The notes: generated by a model not told the origin, from the sequence alone. Positions 1 through 8,950 are shown, counted from the first letter of the stretch. The stretch is DNA of 60,868 nucleotides from an uncultured Prevotella sp. (GCA_900546575.1 URDM01000006.1:1-60868); one strand, 5' to 3'. Program-made: numbers and translations.

Positions 1-398
1 GTGAGGGCTGTAACGTCAGCCGGGTTGAAGATAACAACTACGTGCTCTACGTCCGGGCAGTACTTCTTGATGTTGTCACCGAACTCAGCAGCGATCTTGC
101 AGTTGCCCTTGAGAAGATCCTCACGAGTCATGCCGTCCTTACGAGGAGCACCGCCTGAAGAGATGATGTACTTAGCGCCTGTGAAAGCCTCCTTAGGATC
201 TACTGTGTAAGAGAGGTTTGCACCAGGGAATGCGCACTGCTGCATCTCGTCGAATACACCGTGTACACCCGGCTCGTAGATGTCATAAAGACAAATGTTA
301 GGAGTAAGACCGAGCATAAGAGCACTCTGTACCATGTTAGAACCAATCATACCGCCGGCACCGACGATCAAGAGTTTTTCGTTACTTAAAAATGCCAT
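1..398 (-). CDS. mdh: Malate dehydrogenase, N-terminal part (runs off the window)
   Basis: Cytoplasmic NAD-dependent malate/oxaloacetate interconversion in central carbon metabolism. The reverse strand reads MAFLSNEKLLIVGAGGMIG and continues open to base 1, giving about 132 residues of the Rossmann half. The nucleotide-binding glycine motif is GAGGMIG (residues 12-18), followed by the SSGGAPRKDGMTREDLL segment typical of MDH and LDH. The start ATG is at 396-398, with a good promoter about 60 bases upstream. The C-terminal half, including the catalytic His, lies outside the window. The plus-strand reading frame over the same bases is a shadow. Confidence 0.93.
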   Translation of the reverse strand, partial: MAFLSNEKLLIVGAGGMIGSNMVQSALMLGLTPNICLYDIYEPGVHGVFDEMQQCAFPGANLSYTVDPKEAFTGAKYIISSGGAPRKDGMTREDLLKGNCKIAAEFGDNIKKYCPDVEHVVVIFNPADVTAL

Positions 399-456
399 AA
401 TAAATTACGTTTTTATTATTGTTTTATATAAATATGTATGTCTCCTTTTGTAAGTG

Positions 457-486
457 CAAAGATACAATTTTTTTGAAACAAACAAA
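457..486 (-). promoter_or_regulatory. Promoter of mdh (Bacteroidetes type)
   Basis: On the minus strand TTTG (483-486) is followed after 18 bases by TATCTTTG (457-464), matching TTTG-N19-TAnnTTTG. It predicts a leader of about 50 bases before the mdh ATG. Confidence 0.7.
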
Positions 487-575
487 CTATTATGCCCTCT
501 TTTAAGTGTTGTTTATTCTTAAATTTTTATGATGTGCCTTGTCATTTCTTTTTTATAGGTTTTTGCCTCAGTAAA

Positions 576-607
576 TTTGTTTGTTTGCCTAAAACTGCCT
601 AACTTTA
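576..607 (+). promoter_or_regulatory. Probable promoter of the aminopeptidase P gene
   Basis: TTTG at 576-579, 20 bases, then TAACTTTA at 600-607, one mismatch from TAnnTTTG. The rest of 399-716 holds the divergent mdh promoter, a 16-bp tandem duplication (GTTGACGAGTTGACGT, from 617) and an A/T-rich TAATTAATAA stretch just before the start codon. I see no gene in this 318-base gap. Confidence 0.5.
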
Positions 608-716
608 CACGAAAATGTTGACGAGTTGACGTGTTGACGAGTTGACAATGGCGTAAGCATTGCCTTTTAAACTTGCAATTAATAATTAATAATCAATAAT
701 TAATAACAAATCAAAT

Positions 717-2510
717 ATGACGGACAACAAGATTATTGCGTCGCGCCTGGAAGCGCTACGCGAGGAGATGCGCCGCGAGCATCTCTCGGCATTTATTTTC
801 CCGAGTTCCGACCCGCACATGAGCGAGTATGTACCATCGCGTTGGGAGGGTCGTAAGTGGATATCAGGGTTTGACGGTTCGGCAGGTACGGCAGTCGTTA
901 CTCTGCATTCGGCTGCATTATGGACTGATTCGCGCTATTTCATCGCTGCTGAGCAGCAACTTGCAGGAACTGAGTTTCAGCTGATGCGCGAGCGTCTGGA
1001 CGACACTCCTACTATTCCAGAGTGGATAGCGCAGGAGACTAAGGACGGTGACTCTACTGAGGTGGGCGTAGACGGTATGTGTATGGCGCTCTCGGAAGTG
1101 GAGGACATGAAGGCAGAACTGAAGCTGCTGGGTGGTCTGACAATGCGCACCAATCTCGACATTCTGGAGCGTGTGTGGACCGACCGTCCGTCGGTGCCAT
1201 CTGACAAGGTGAACATTCAGCCTTTGGAATATGCCGGCGAGGCTTGCTCGGACAAGCTCGACCGCATACGCCACAAACTGCTGCGCCAGGGTGCATCGGG
1301 CATGTTGCTGACACAGCTCGACGACATTGCATGGACACTCAACCTGCGTTGCACCGACGTACACTGTACACCGGTGTTCGTGTCGTGGCTCATCATTGCC
1401 GAGGATTCAGCCACCTTATATATAAAAGGTGAAAAACTGACGCCTGAGGTGGTGGCTTATCTCAAGGAGCAGAACGTGGACGTTGCCGAATACGATGACA
1501 TAATAGAGGGACTGAAGGCTTATGGCGGATACACGCTGCTCATCGACCCTGCTACAGTCAACTATACTCTCTCGCAGGTGCGTGGCAATTATCGTGTGGT
1601 GAGCGCTCCGTCGCCCGTCCCTGCCATGAAGGCTGTGAAGAGCGAAGCTGAGTGTGAGGGCTATCGCAGAGCCATGCTGCGCGACGGTGTGGCAATGGTA
1701 CGCTTCCTGAAGTGGCTGGAGCAGGCTGTGCCGCAGGGCAACGAGACCGAACTGTCGGTAAGTGAGAAGCTGCGCCAGTTGCGTGCCGAGCAACCGCTGT
1801 ATCGCGACAACTCGTTTGACACTATTGCAGGATATGAGAAGCATGGTGCCATTGTACACTACGAGCCGACTCCCGAGAGCGACATCCCATTGAAGCCCGA
1901 AGGATTCCTGCTGCTCGACAGCGGCGCACAGTACACCGACGGCACAACAGACATAACACGTACCATACAGCTCGGACCCGTGAGCGACCTGCATCGTCGT
2001 GTGTATACACTCGTGCTGAAAGGACACTTGTCGCTGCAGAACCTCTGTTTCCCACGTGGAGCGGCTGGCACTCAACTCGATGCCATAGCACGTTCGGCTA
2101 TGTGGCGCGAAGGAATGAACTATATGCATGGCACAGGTCACGGCGTAGGCTCATACCTCAGTGTGCACGAAGGCCCTCACCAGATACGTCAGGAGTATCG
2201 TGGTACACCGATGGTAGAGCATATGACCGTAACGGACGAGCCGGGTCTGTATCTTGCCGACCGTTTCGGTGTGCGTATTGAGAACACGCTGCTCATAGTG
2301 CCTTACATCACTACAGAGTTCGGCCGCTTCGTGCGTTTCGAGCCTCTCACACTCTGTCCTATCGACACCACCCCGATTGTTGTAGACATGCTCAGTGCCG
2401 AAGAGCGTTCGGTTCTGAATGCTTATCATCAGATGGTGTACGAACGCCTGTCGCCGCTGCTCAACGAAGACGAGCGCGAATGGCTGCGTATAAAGACGGA
2501 GGCGATCTAA
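717..2510 (+). CDS. pepP: Aminopeptidase P family protein (Xaa-Pro aminopeptidase, M24)
   Basis: Cytoplasmic metallopeptidase that removes an N-terminal residue preceding proline. At 597 residues it has the long three-domain form: two creatinase-like N-terminal domains (about 8-300), then the pita-bread M24 catalytic domain (about 310-540) and a C-terminal tail. Metal and substrate residues are visible in LLLDSGAQYTDGTTDITRT (about 398-416), HGTGHGVGSYL (about 470), EPGLY (about 508) and RIENTLL (about 520). There is no signal peptide. The EamA transporter follows 9 bases after the stop and is probably co-transcribed. The family call is firm; substrate preference is inferred. Confidence 0.93.
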   Translation: MTDNKIIASRLEALREEMRREHLSAFIFPSSDPHMSEYVPSRWEGRKWISGFDGSAGTAVVTLHSAALWTDSRYFIAAEQQLAGTEFQLMRERLDDTPTIPEWIAQETKDGDSTEVGVDGMCMALSEVEDMKAELKLLGGLTMRTNLDILERVWTDRPSVPSDKVNIQPLEYAGEACSDKLDRIRHKLLRQGASGMLLTQLDDIAWTLNLRCTDVHCTPVFVSWLIIAEDSATLYIKGEKLTPEVVAYLKEQNVDVAEYDDIIEGLKAYGGYTLLIDPATVNYTLSQVRGNYRVVSAPSPVPAMKAVKSEAECEGYRRAMLRDGVAMVRFLKWLEQAVPQGNETELSVSEKLRQLRAEQPLYRDNSFDTIAGYEKHGAIVHYEPTPESDIPLKPEGFLLLDSGAQYTDGTTDITRTIQLGPVSDLHRRVYTLVLKGHLSLQNLCFPRGAAGTQLDAIARSAMWREGMNYMHGTGHGVGSYLSVHEGPHQIRQEYRGTPMVEHMTVTDEPGLYLADRFGVRIENTLLIVPYITTEFGRFVRFEPLTLCPIDTTPIVVDMLSAEERSVLNAYHQMVYERLSPLLNEDEREWLRIKTEAI

Positions 2511-2519
2511 GCAATAGAT

Positions 2520-3464
2520 ATGAATCCTAAATTAAGAGGTACTATATGCGGAGTTGCCGCTGCGGTATTCTATGGCACCAATCCACTTGGTGCCATGAAT
2601 CTATATGCCGACGGCATCACAGCCAACTCCACACTGTTCTATCGTTTTGGAATAGCGGCGCTCATGCTGGCTGTGATGATGCTGGTGCAGCGCAAGTCGT
2701 TTGCCCTGACACGCCGTGAACTTATTACGCTCGTAACATTGGGCATACTGATGGGTTCGTCGTCATCGTCGCTATACATCAGTTTCAACCATATGGATGT
2801 AGGCATCGCGTCGACACTGCTGTTTGTATATCCCGTAATGGTGGCTATAATCATGGCAGCCCTGTTCAAGGAGAAGGTGACGGCAGCCACTGTCCTCGCC
2901 ATAGTGCTGTCGCTCGGTGGCATTGCACTGCTCAACCATACTGAGGGAGGAGCGTCGCTCAGCACGCTGGGTGTGACGCTCGTGATGATTTCGTCGCTGA
3001 CATATGCCGTTTATATAGTCGTTGTCAACAAGTCGTCGCTGCGTATGTCGTCGGTAAAACTGACGTTCTACACTCTGGTGTTCGGTCTGTGTACTATATT
3101 GTGCTACACCTTTGCCATGGGCGAGACGGTACAGCTGATTGACACTCCGCGCCAGTGGTTTTACGCCACACAGCTTGCGCTGCTGCCAACGGTGCTCTCG
3201 CTTGTGCTGATGGTGGTGGCTGTGCACGACATCGGTTCTACTCCGACTGCCATCATGGGAGCGTTGGAGCCGATGACGGCAGTAGCCATAGGTGTTCTGT
3301 GTTTTGGTGAGCACTTCACATTGCGCCTTGCATTGGGCATCATCCTTATCCTTACTGCTGTATTGCTTATCATCTGCGGCAAGGATCTGTCGCCACACAA
3401 GGTGACAATGGTGCTCGGAAAACTCGGGCGCAAACTGACAAAGACATGGCGATGGAAGTCGTAA
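2520..3464 (+). CDS. DMT superfamily transporter, EamA family
   Basis: Inner-membrane permease of the drug/metabolite transporter superfamily; substrate unknown. The 314-residue protein shows ten hydrophobic segments in two EamA repeats (about 5-140 and 150-290). It starts MNPKLRGTICGVAAAVFYG and ends in a basic cytoplasmic tail. The second repeat holds the usual GALEPMTAVAIGVLCFGE motif. It follows pepP by 9 bases, suggesting one transcript. Possible roles include amino-acid or metabolite export, but nothing here decides it. Confidence 0.85.
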   Translation: MNPKLRGTICGVAAAVFYGTNPLGAMNLYADGITANSTLFYRFGIAALMLAVMMLVQRKSFALTRRELITLVTLGILMGSSSSSLYISFNHMDVGIASTLLFVYPVMVAIIMAALFKEKVTAATVLAIVLSLGGIALLNHTEGGASLSTLGVTLVMISSLTYAVYIVVVNKSSLRMSSVKLTFYTLVFGLCTILCYTFAMGETVQLIDTPRQWFYATQLALLPTVLSLVLMVVAVHDIGSTPTAIMGALEPMTAVAIGVLCFGEHFTLRLALGIILILTAVLLIICGKDLSPHKVTMVLGKLGRKLTKTWRWKS

Positions 3465-3510
3465 GAATATCAAGTTGCAAACTTTTGTTGAGAGTTTGCA
3501 ACTTTTTTAT

Positions 3511-3518
3511 TACATTTG
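3511..3518 (+). promoter_or_regulatory. -7 element of the ABC export operon
   Basis: TACATTTG matches TAnnTTTG; TTTG at 3484-3487 is a possible -33 box with a 23-base gap. The reading frame stays open upstream to 3475, but a promoter lying inside that extension argues for the start at 3535, leaving a leader of only about 10 bases. Confidence 0.55.
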
Positions 3519-3534
3519 CAGTCAAACAAGCAAT

Positions 3535-4254
3535 ATGATTCATTTACAAGACATCAACAAGACCTATCAGGGTGCACAGCCGTTGCACGTGCTGAAGGGA
3601 ATAAATCTCGACATTGCCGATGGCGAGTTCGTATCCATCATGGGTGCGTCGGGCTCGGGCAAGTCGACATTGCTAAACATTCTTGGTATTCTCGACAATT
3701 ATGACTCGGGAGAATACCGCCTTGCAGGCACGCTTATCAAGGGCCTCTCGGAGACACGTGCCGCTGAATACCGCAACCGTATGATTGGCTTCATTTTCCA
3801 ATCGTTCAATCTTATAGGGTTCAAGACTGCCGTGGAGAACGTCGAACTGCCACTATATTATCAAGGTGTAAATCGTCGCACACGCCACCGCCTGGCTATG
3901 GAATATCTCGACCGTCTGGGGCTGACGCAATGGGCTGACCACTATCCCAATGAGATGTCGGGCGGACAGAAGCAGCGTGTAGCTATAGCACGCGCACTAA
4001 TCACCAAACCACAAATAATCCTGGCTGACGAACCCACCGGTGCCCTCGACTCGAAGACGAGTGTTGAGGTGATGGCTCTGCTCAAGCAGCTTAACGCCGA
4101 GGAGGGTGTCACCACCATTGTCGTGACACACGAGAGCGGCGTCGCCAACGAGACCAACAAGATAGTACATATAAAGGACGGACTCATCGGAAGCATTGAG
4201 GAAAATCTTGATCACAAAGCCAGTCCGTTTGGCATCAATGGAATAATGAAATAG
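3535..4254 (+). CDS. ABC transporter ATP-binding protein, MacB/LolD type
   Basis: Cytoplasmic ATPase that drives the two FtsX-type permeases encoded next. 239 residues from MIHLQDINKTYQG. Walker A is GASGSGKST (about 37-45), the signature is MSGGQKQRVAIARAL (about 141-155), Walker B is IILADEPTGALDSKTS (about 161), and the switch His is in VVTHE. The EPTGALD sequence is typical of the MacB/LolD/FtsE group. The start is chosen over an upstream in-frame alternative because a promoter -7 element lies inside the extension. The order ATPase, permease, permease, adaptor fits a tripartite export or outer-membrane trafficking pump. Confidence 0.92.
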   Translation: MIHLQDINKTYQGAQPLHVLKGINLDIADGEFVSIMGASGSGKSTLLNILGILDNYDSGEYRLAGTLIKGLSETRAAEYRNRMIGFIFQSFNLIGFKTAVENVELPLYYQGVNRRTRHRLAMEYLDRLGLTQWADHYPNEMSGGQKQRVAIARALITKPQIILADEPTGALDSKTSVEVMALLKQLNAEEGVTTIVVTHESGVANETNKIVHIKDGLIGSIEENLDHKASPFGINGIMK

Positions 4255-4298
4255 TGGCGCGCCACTATTTCATGAATTTAATAATACCGAAGCTATCT

Positions 4299-4370
4299 AA
4301 TTCAAAATTCAAAAACTAAAAATTGCCGTAGGCAACCAATTCAAAATTCAAAACTCAAAATTCCTAATTC
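4299..4370 (+). repeat. AT-rich intergenic repeat with TTGCCGTAGGCAA core
   Basis: Copies of AATTCAAAATTCAAAACT flank the short palindrome TTGCCGTAGGCAA. The same family occurs at 27711-27873 and 31850-32052, again right before start codons. It fills the gap between the ATPase stop and the first permease. Confidence 0.7.
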
Positions 4371-4374
4371 GATA

Positions 4375-5637
4375 ATGCACGACATTTTCAAAGAGATATG
4401 GACCACTATAACCCACAACCGGTTGCGCACGGCACTCACCGGATTCTCTGTGGCGTGGGGCATCTTCATACTTATTGTGCTGCTCGGAGCCGGCAACGGA
4501 CTCATTCACGGCATAATGGGCAATAGAATGAAGGTGCTCACCAATTCAATGACTATCTTTGGGGGCGAAACGTCGAAACCTAACGACGGACTCGGCAAGG
4601 GGCGAAGCATTGAACTGAACGACAAGGATCTGGACCTGACGCGCGAGGGATTTGCTGCCAATGTCGACGATGTTGGAGCCGAACTCGACAAGGGAGGACA
4701 GACACTGGTATATGCCGACAACTATACTACTGGCATCAATGTGAGTGGAGTGTATCCCAACGATATCGACATAAACAAGCGCGACATGCTTGTGGGACGA
4801 TTCATCAACCCCATCGACCTCAACGAGCGACGCAAGTCGATAGTGCTGTCGCTCAACATTGCCAAGGAACTCATGCCCGAGGCGCCGCTCAATCTAAACG
4901 GACGTATAATAAAGGCATCGGACATGGCGTTTAAGGTTGTGGGCATATACGACAGCGACCAAAGTCGTGTGAGCAACGACGCATTCATACCGTTCACCAC
5001 ATTCCGCTCTATATATAATAGTGGTGACAAGACGGGCAACATCGTATTCTCGTTTCACGGACTGAAGACCGAGGCTGAAAACGAAGCATTTGAAAAGGCT
5101 TATCGTGCACGTATCAACCGCCAGCACCGTGCTGCCACCGACGACGAGCGTACCATCTGGATATGGAACCGATTCACGCAGGACATGCAGCTCAACACTG
5201 CTACAGGATTGATAAGCACTGCGCTGTGGATAGTGGGACTATTCACGCTGCTGTCGGGCATAGTAGGCGTGTCGAACATCATGCTTATCACCGTACGTGA
5301 ACGCACCCGTGAATTCGGCATACGCAAAGCCATCGGTGCCTCGCCTTGGTCGATACTGCGACTCATCATAGTAGAGAGTGTTGTCATCACCACCTTCTTC
5401 GGATATATAGGTATGGTGCTCGGCATAGCAGCGACACAATATATGAACGCCACTATCGGACAAACCAAAGTGGACAACGGATTGTTCTCTGCCCAGATTT
5501 TCGTAGACCCAACCGTAAGCATCGCTACATGCGTGCAAGCCACGGTGCTGATGATTGTAGCGGGAACAATAGCCGGACTAATACCGGCACGCAAGGCGGC
5601 AAAGATTAGGCCGATAGAAGCGTTGAGGGCGGAGTAA
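4375..5637 (+). CDS. ABC transporter permease, MacB/FtsX family (first of two)
   Basis: Inner-membrane subunit of a MacAB-like exporter. 420 residues, starting MHDIFKEIWTTITHNRLRT. There is one N-terminal membrane helix (about 20-42), a MacB periplasmic core domain (about 45-260), and an FtsX domain with three helices (about 285-415), including the conserved GIVGVSNIMLITVRERTREFGIRKAIGASP stretch. The C-terminus IPARKAAKIRPIEALRAE is typical. It is paralogous to the next gene, so the two probably form a heterodimer served by the upstream ATPase. Cargo is unknown. Confidence 0.9.
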   Translation: MHDIFKEIWTTITHNRLRTALTGFSVAWGIFILIVLLGAGNGLIHGIMGNRMKVLTNSMTIFGGETSKPNDGLGKGRSIELNDKDLDLTREGFAANVDDVGAELDKGGQTLVYADNYTTGINVSGVYPNDIDINKRDMLVGRFINPIDLNERRKSIVLSLNIAKELMPEAPLNLNGRIIKASDMAFKVVGIYDSDQSRVSNDAFIPFTTFRSIYNSGDKTGNIVFSFHGLKTEAENEAFEKAYRARINRQHRAATDDERTIWIWNRFTQDMQLNTATGLISTALWIVGLFTLLSGIVGVSNIMLITVRERTREFGIRKAIGASPWSILRLIIVESVVITTFFGYIGMVLGIAATQYMNATIGQTKVDNGLFSAQIFVDPTVSIATCVQATVLMIVAGTIAGLIPARKAAKIRPIEALRAE

Positions 5638-5638
5638 A

Positions 5639-5808
5639 AGCCCTACCCCCAACCCCTCCCCCGTAGGGAGGGGAGTGATGTGCTTTGTATCGGTAAAGAT
5701 ATAAATAAAATAATTATAAAATGAAAAGGTTAGTTTTAAAGGCTATACATATAGTTCATCGTCACATACCACTCCCCTCCCTACGGGGGAGGGGTAAGGG
5801 GGTGAGGC
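5639..5808 (+). repeat. GC-rich inverted-repeat element, right arm inside the next coding region
   Basis: Two arms of about 45 bases (5639-5685 and about 5763-5808) are near-perfect reverse complements built around CCCCTCCC and GGGAGGGG, separated by about 80 AT-rich bases. A second copy with a different middle is at 52478-52622. The right arm is translated within the N-terminus of the permease starting at 5721. Confidence 0.8.
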
Positions 5809-7049
5809 TTTTGGATACTGACACTCTTACCGAAATACTCGACGTACTGTCGCGCAACAAGTCGCGCACGTTTCTTACGGGATTCGGTGTGTTTTGGGGC
5901 GTGTTCATGCTCGTGGGACTGATAGGTGGGGGCGACGGATTGAAGGAGTTGCTCAGCAACAACCTTGCGGGTTTTGCCACAAACTCAGCCATTGTATGGG
6001 CGCAGCCTACCACCAAGCCTTATCACGGATTTCGCAAAGGACGACAGTGGAATATGACGCAGGCAGACGTGCAGCGACTGCGTGCTCACATACCCGAACT
6101 CGATGTGGTTACGCCTACCATTACACGATGGGGCACGACTGTTACGCACGATGAACAATCGTCAAGCGGAATCGTAAAGGGTGTGTTGCCTGATATGCAG
6201 CGCGTAACAGAACCTAAGATGCGCTATGGCAGATACATCAACCAAATGGATATCCAGCAGTGCCGCAAGGTGTGCGTGCTCGGCAAGGAGGTGTACAAGA
6301 ATCTTTTTCCTAAGGGTGGTAATCCGTGTGGCGACGTGATACGCATCGACTCGGTATACTTCAGTATTGTTGGCGTAAACTATGCCGACGGCAATATGAA
6401 CATCAACGGCAACGATCAGCAGGCGGTGTTTATGCCGCTCTCGCTCGTGCAACAGATATACAATCGTGGCGAAAGCATCGATATGCTATGTGTGACGGGT
6501 AAACCAGGAGTGACCATGAGCGACATTACCGACCGTATGCGTATGGTGGTGGCGAAGGCTCACGATGTTAGTCCGAAGGACGAGAAGGGCGTGATGGTGT
6601 TCAATACGGAGATGATGTTCTCGATGGTGGACAATATGTTTCGGGGCATCAACATGCTGATATGGCTTGTGGGCATAGGTACGCTACTGGCTGGTGCCAT
6701 CGGTGTGTCGAACATCATGATGGTGACTGTGCGCGAACGAACGGTGGAGATAGGCATACGTCGTGCCATCGGAGCCACGCCACGTGATATTCTGTCGCAA
6801 ATCATGCAGGAGAGTATTCTGCTTACTTCGGTGGCTGGCATGAGCGGCATCCTCTTTGTGGTGCTCGTGCTGCAAGGACTTGAAATGGCAAATACTACAG
6901 ACGGCATAACGTCGGCTCATTTCCAGATAGATTTCTGGACAGCCATAAGTGCTGTGGTGCTGCTGTCGGTGCTTGGTATGCTTGCTGGTTTGGCACCTGC
7001 GCTTCGTGCCATGCACATAAAGCCAGTAGATGCTATGCGAGATGAGTAA
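5721..7049 (+). CDS. ABC transporter permease, MacB/FtsX family (second of two)
   Basis: Second inner-membrane subunit of the exporter, 442 residues from the ATG at 5721. Aligning RNKSRTFLTGFGVFWG (about 45-60) with HNRLRTALTGFSVAWG of the first permease puts the ancestral start near residue 31, where the codon is TTG (5811). The first 30 residues, including PLPSLRGRGKG, are therefore encoded by a loop and arm of an inverted-repeat element. Either translation starts at 5721 with an added tail or at TTG 5811. The rest is standard: periplasmic MacB domain, then FtsX helices with GAIGVSNIMMVTVRERTVEIGIRRAIGATP and the ending MHIKPVDAMRDE. Confidence 0.88.
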   Translation: MKRLVLKAIHIVHRHIPLPSLRGRGKGVRLLDTDTLTEILDVLSRNKSRTFLTGFGVFWGVFMLVGLIGGGDGLKELLSNNLAGFATNSAIVWAQPTTKPYHGFRKGRQWNMTQADVQRLRAHIPELDVVTPTITRWGTTVTHDEQSSSGIVKGVLPDMQRVTEPKMRYGRYINQMDIQQCRKVCVLGKEVYKNLFPKGGNPCGDVIRIDSVYFSIVGVNYADGNMNINGNDQQAVFMPLSLVQQIYNRGESIDMLCVTGKPGVTMSDITDRMRMVVAKAHDVSPKDEKGVMVFNTEMMFSMVDNMFRGINMLIWLVGIGTLLAGAIGVSNIMMVTVRERTVEIGIRRAIGATPRDILSQIMQESILLTSVAGMSGILFVVLVLQGLEMANTTDGITSAHFQIDFWTAISAVVLLSVLGMLAGLAPALRAMHIKPVDAMRDE

Positions 7050-7066
7050 ACCGGCGGAGCCGGAGT

Positions 7067-7110
7067 GTGAAGTGTTAAGTGTTAAGTGTTGAGTGTTGAA
7101 TTTTGAATTA
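7067..7110 (+). repeat. Short GTGTTAAGTGTTGA-type repeat before the adaptor gene
   Basis: Iterated AAGTGTTAAGTGTTGAGTGTTGAA, related in composition to the stretches at 55215-55290 and 48956-49072. It lies between the second permease and the adaptor start. Confidence 0.5.
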
Positions 7111-7122
7111 AATATAATTGCA

Positions 7123-8232
7123 ATGAAAAGATATTTCAAGATTGTCTTATTGGCTCTTGTGGCCATTGTCTTTGTCGGAACGTTTGTGTTCCTTTATATC
7201 AAGTCGCGCCCGCAACCGGTGGTGTACGACGAGTTTGCGCCTAAGCAGATGGACATACGCAAGACTACCGTTATCACGGGAAAGATTGAACCGCGCAACG
7301 AGGTGAATATCAAACCGCAGATTTCGGGCATCATAAGCGAGATACTGAAGGAGGCAGGACAGACCGTTACGGTAGGTGAGGTGATAGCCAAGGTGAAGGT
7401 GATACCAGAAATGGGGCAGCTCAGTTCGGCTCAGTCGCGTGTACGTTTGGCTAACATCAACGAGCGTCAGGCACGTACCGACTACGAACGTGAGAAGACC
7501 TTGTACGACAAGGGACTTGTTTCTGCCGACGAATACGACAAGATAGCACAGACCTGGCGACAGGCTCGTGAGGAAGTGGCAGCAGCGCAAGACAATCTTG
7601 AGGTGGTGCGCAACGGTGTGTCACGCTCAAATGCTTCGGAGTCGTCAACGCTGATACGCTCTACGGTGACAGGACTGATTCTTGACGTTCCGGTTAAGGT
7701 GGGCAACTCGGTGATTCTCTCAAACACTTTCAACGACGGTACCACCATCGCCACTGTTGCCAATATGAACGACCTCATATTCCGTGGCAATATTGACGAG
7801 ACCGAGGTGGGACGACTCAATACAGGAATGTCAATGAAGATAACCATTGGTGCGCTGCAGAACCTCAAGTTCGATGCCCGACTGGAGTACATATCGCCGA
7901 AGGCAACTGACCAGAATGGTGCCAACCAGTTTGAAATAAAAGCCGCTGTCAATCTGCCTGCCAGCGGTGAGCAGATACGCAGCGGCTATAGTGCCAATGC
8001 CGAGATTGTGCTTGCTGAGGCTCGCCACGTGATGTCAGTGCCCGAGAGTGCTATCGAGTTTGAAGGCGACAACACCTTTGTATACATTGTCAAAGGCACC
8101 GACAAGGACAAAACCTACGAGCGCCGTAAGGTAGTGACCGGTCTGTCCGACGGACTCAACATCGAAATAAAGAGCGGACTGCGTATGAACGAACGTGTGC
8201 GCGGACCAAAGAAGGTTGGCAAGGACGAATAA
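7123..8232 (+). CDS. Periplasmic adaptor (membrane fusion protein), MacA/HlyD family
   Basis: Links the inner-membrane permeases to an outer-membrane channel in tripartite efflux. 369 residues from MKRYFKIVLLALVAIVFVG, a membrane anchor (about 6-26). A lipoyl/barrel-sandwich half is at about 55-90 (ISGIISEILKEAGQTVTVGEVIAKV), the coiled-coil hairpin at about 95-180 (LYDKGLVSADEYDKIAQTWRQAREEV), then the second lipoyl half and beta-barrel domains. The reading frame opens at 7093, but the ATG at 7123 gives the normal anchor. No TolC-type partner gene follows, so an outer-membrane channel must be encoded elsewhere. Confidence 0.9.
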   Translation: MKRYFKIVLLALVAIVFVGTFVFLYIKSRPQPVVYDEFAPKQMDIRKTTVITGKIEPRNEVNIKPQISGIISEILKEAGQTVTVGEVIAKVKVIPEMGQLSSAQSRVRLANINERQARTDYEREKTLYDKGLVSADEYDKIAQTWRQAREEVAAAQDNLEVVRNGVSRSNASESSTLIRSTVTGLILDVPVKVGNSVILSNTFNDGTTIATVANMNDLIFRGNIDETEVGRLNTGMSMKITIGALQNLKFDARLEYISPKATDQNGANQFEIKAAVNLPASGEQIRSGYSANAEIVLAEARHVMSVPESAIEFEGDNTFVYIVKGTDKDKTYERRKVVTGLSDGLNIEIKSGLRMNERVRGPKKVGKDE

Positions 8233-8310
8233 TATAGATGCTTATAACTATAAAAAGTGGGATGAGGTTTTAAAATTTCTCGAACTGAAACCGTTCTGCC
8301 AAAACCTTCG

Positions 8311-8394
8311 TATCAAGGCATGATACGATCATTTCAAGGCATGATACGGTCATATCAAGGCATGATACGACTATTTCACGACACGCAACGGAGC
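8311..8394 (+). repeat. 21-bp tandem repeat, three good copies and one decayed copy
   Basis: Units start at 8311, 8332 and 8353 and read (T/A)ATCAAGGCATGATACG with a variable four-base end. A fourth at 8374 is degenerate. Each contains the partial palindrome ATCAAGGCATGAT. It lies in the non-coding stretch 8233-8510 after the adaptor gene; nothing else is evident there. Confidence 0.85.
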
Positions 8395-8491
8395 TTTATA
8401 TCACGAGACTGACATTAGTGTCACGATTGTAAAGAGACATAGTGTCGTATTATATAGTACTTGGCATCAATAAAGAACGGACTTAATTTCG

Positions 8492-8561
8492 TAACTTCGC
8501 ATTCAAATATTGAAAGGCGTACAACTGAAATCTTATAGATTTTGGTTGTACGCCTTTTTTT
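8492..8561 (+). terminator. Long hairpin with U-tract, possible short RNA
   Basis: GGCGTACAAC (8516-8525) pairs with GTTGTACGCC (8545-8554), with an inner AAATC/GATTT stem, followed by seven T residues: a strong plus-strand intrinsic terminator. A promoter-like TAACTTCG (8492-8499) sits just upstream, so a very short transcript is possible, or it may simply end transcripts of the export operon. Confidence 0.65.
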
Positions 8562-8950
8562 ATTGCATCATGTTCTTTATTTCTTCTTCGGACAAGCCTG
8601 ATGCTTGGATTATGGTTTTCATAGGTACACCAAGAGACAGAAGGCTGGCGGCTATTTTTACTTTAGCTGCTTTTCGCCTTTAACCATGCCTTCTGCAAAG
8701 TTGAAGTTTAGCAAACCGATGGTGCATACCGGATTACCTTGGCGTTCTCGCAATATACATCAAATATGGCACGGCGAGCATCGGCACGGTCACCAAGTTG
8801 CTCGGGATTAAGATACGTGACGTCCTGAACGTTCTGCTCACCATGAAACATGGCGTTCAGAAAGCTGATGAGCAACTCCTTGTTGAACTCAGAGCCAAAG
8901 AGACGCTTAAAACCGAAATATATAATGTATAATTTGCCTCATTTATTTAT
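8560..8950 (-). pseudogene. Rpn-type PD-(D/E)XK nuclease/transposase family protein, decayed
   Basis: Reading the minus strand in shifting frames gives FGFKRLFGSEFNKELLISFL, then GEQNVQDVTYLN and RRAIFDVYCENAK. These match the start of the intact gene at 50102-50980 (FGFKRIFGTDLNKELLINFL and KAIFDVYCENEQ). After a missing middle it resumes with KVKIAASLLSLGVPMKTIIQ and ends SGLSEEEIKNMMQ. The central part of about 200 residues is gone and there are frameshifts near both ends. A non-functional relic of a family common in Bacteroidetes. Confidence 0.8.
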
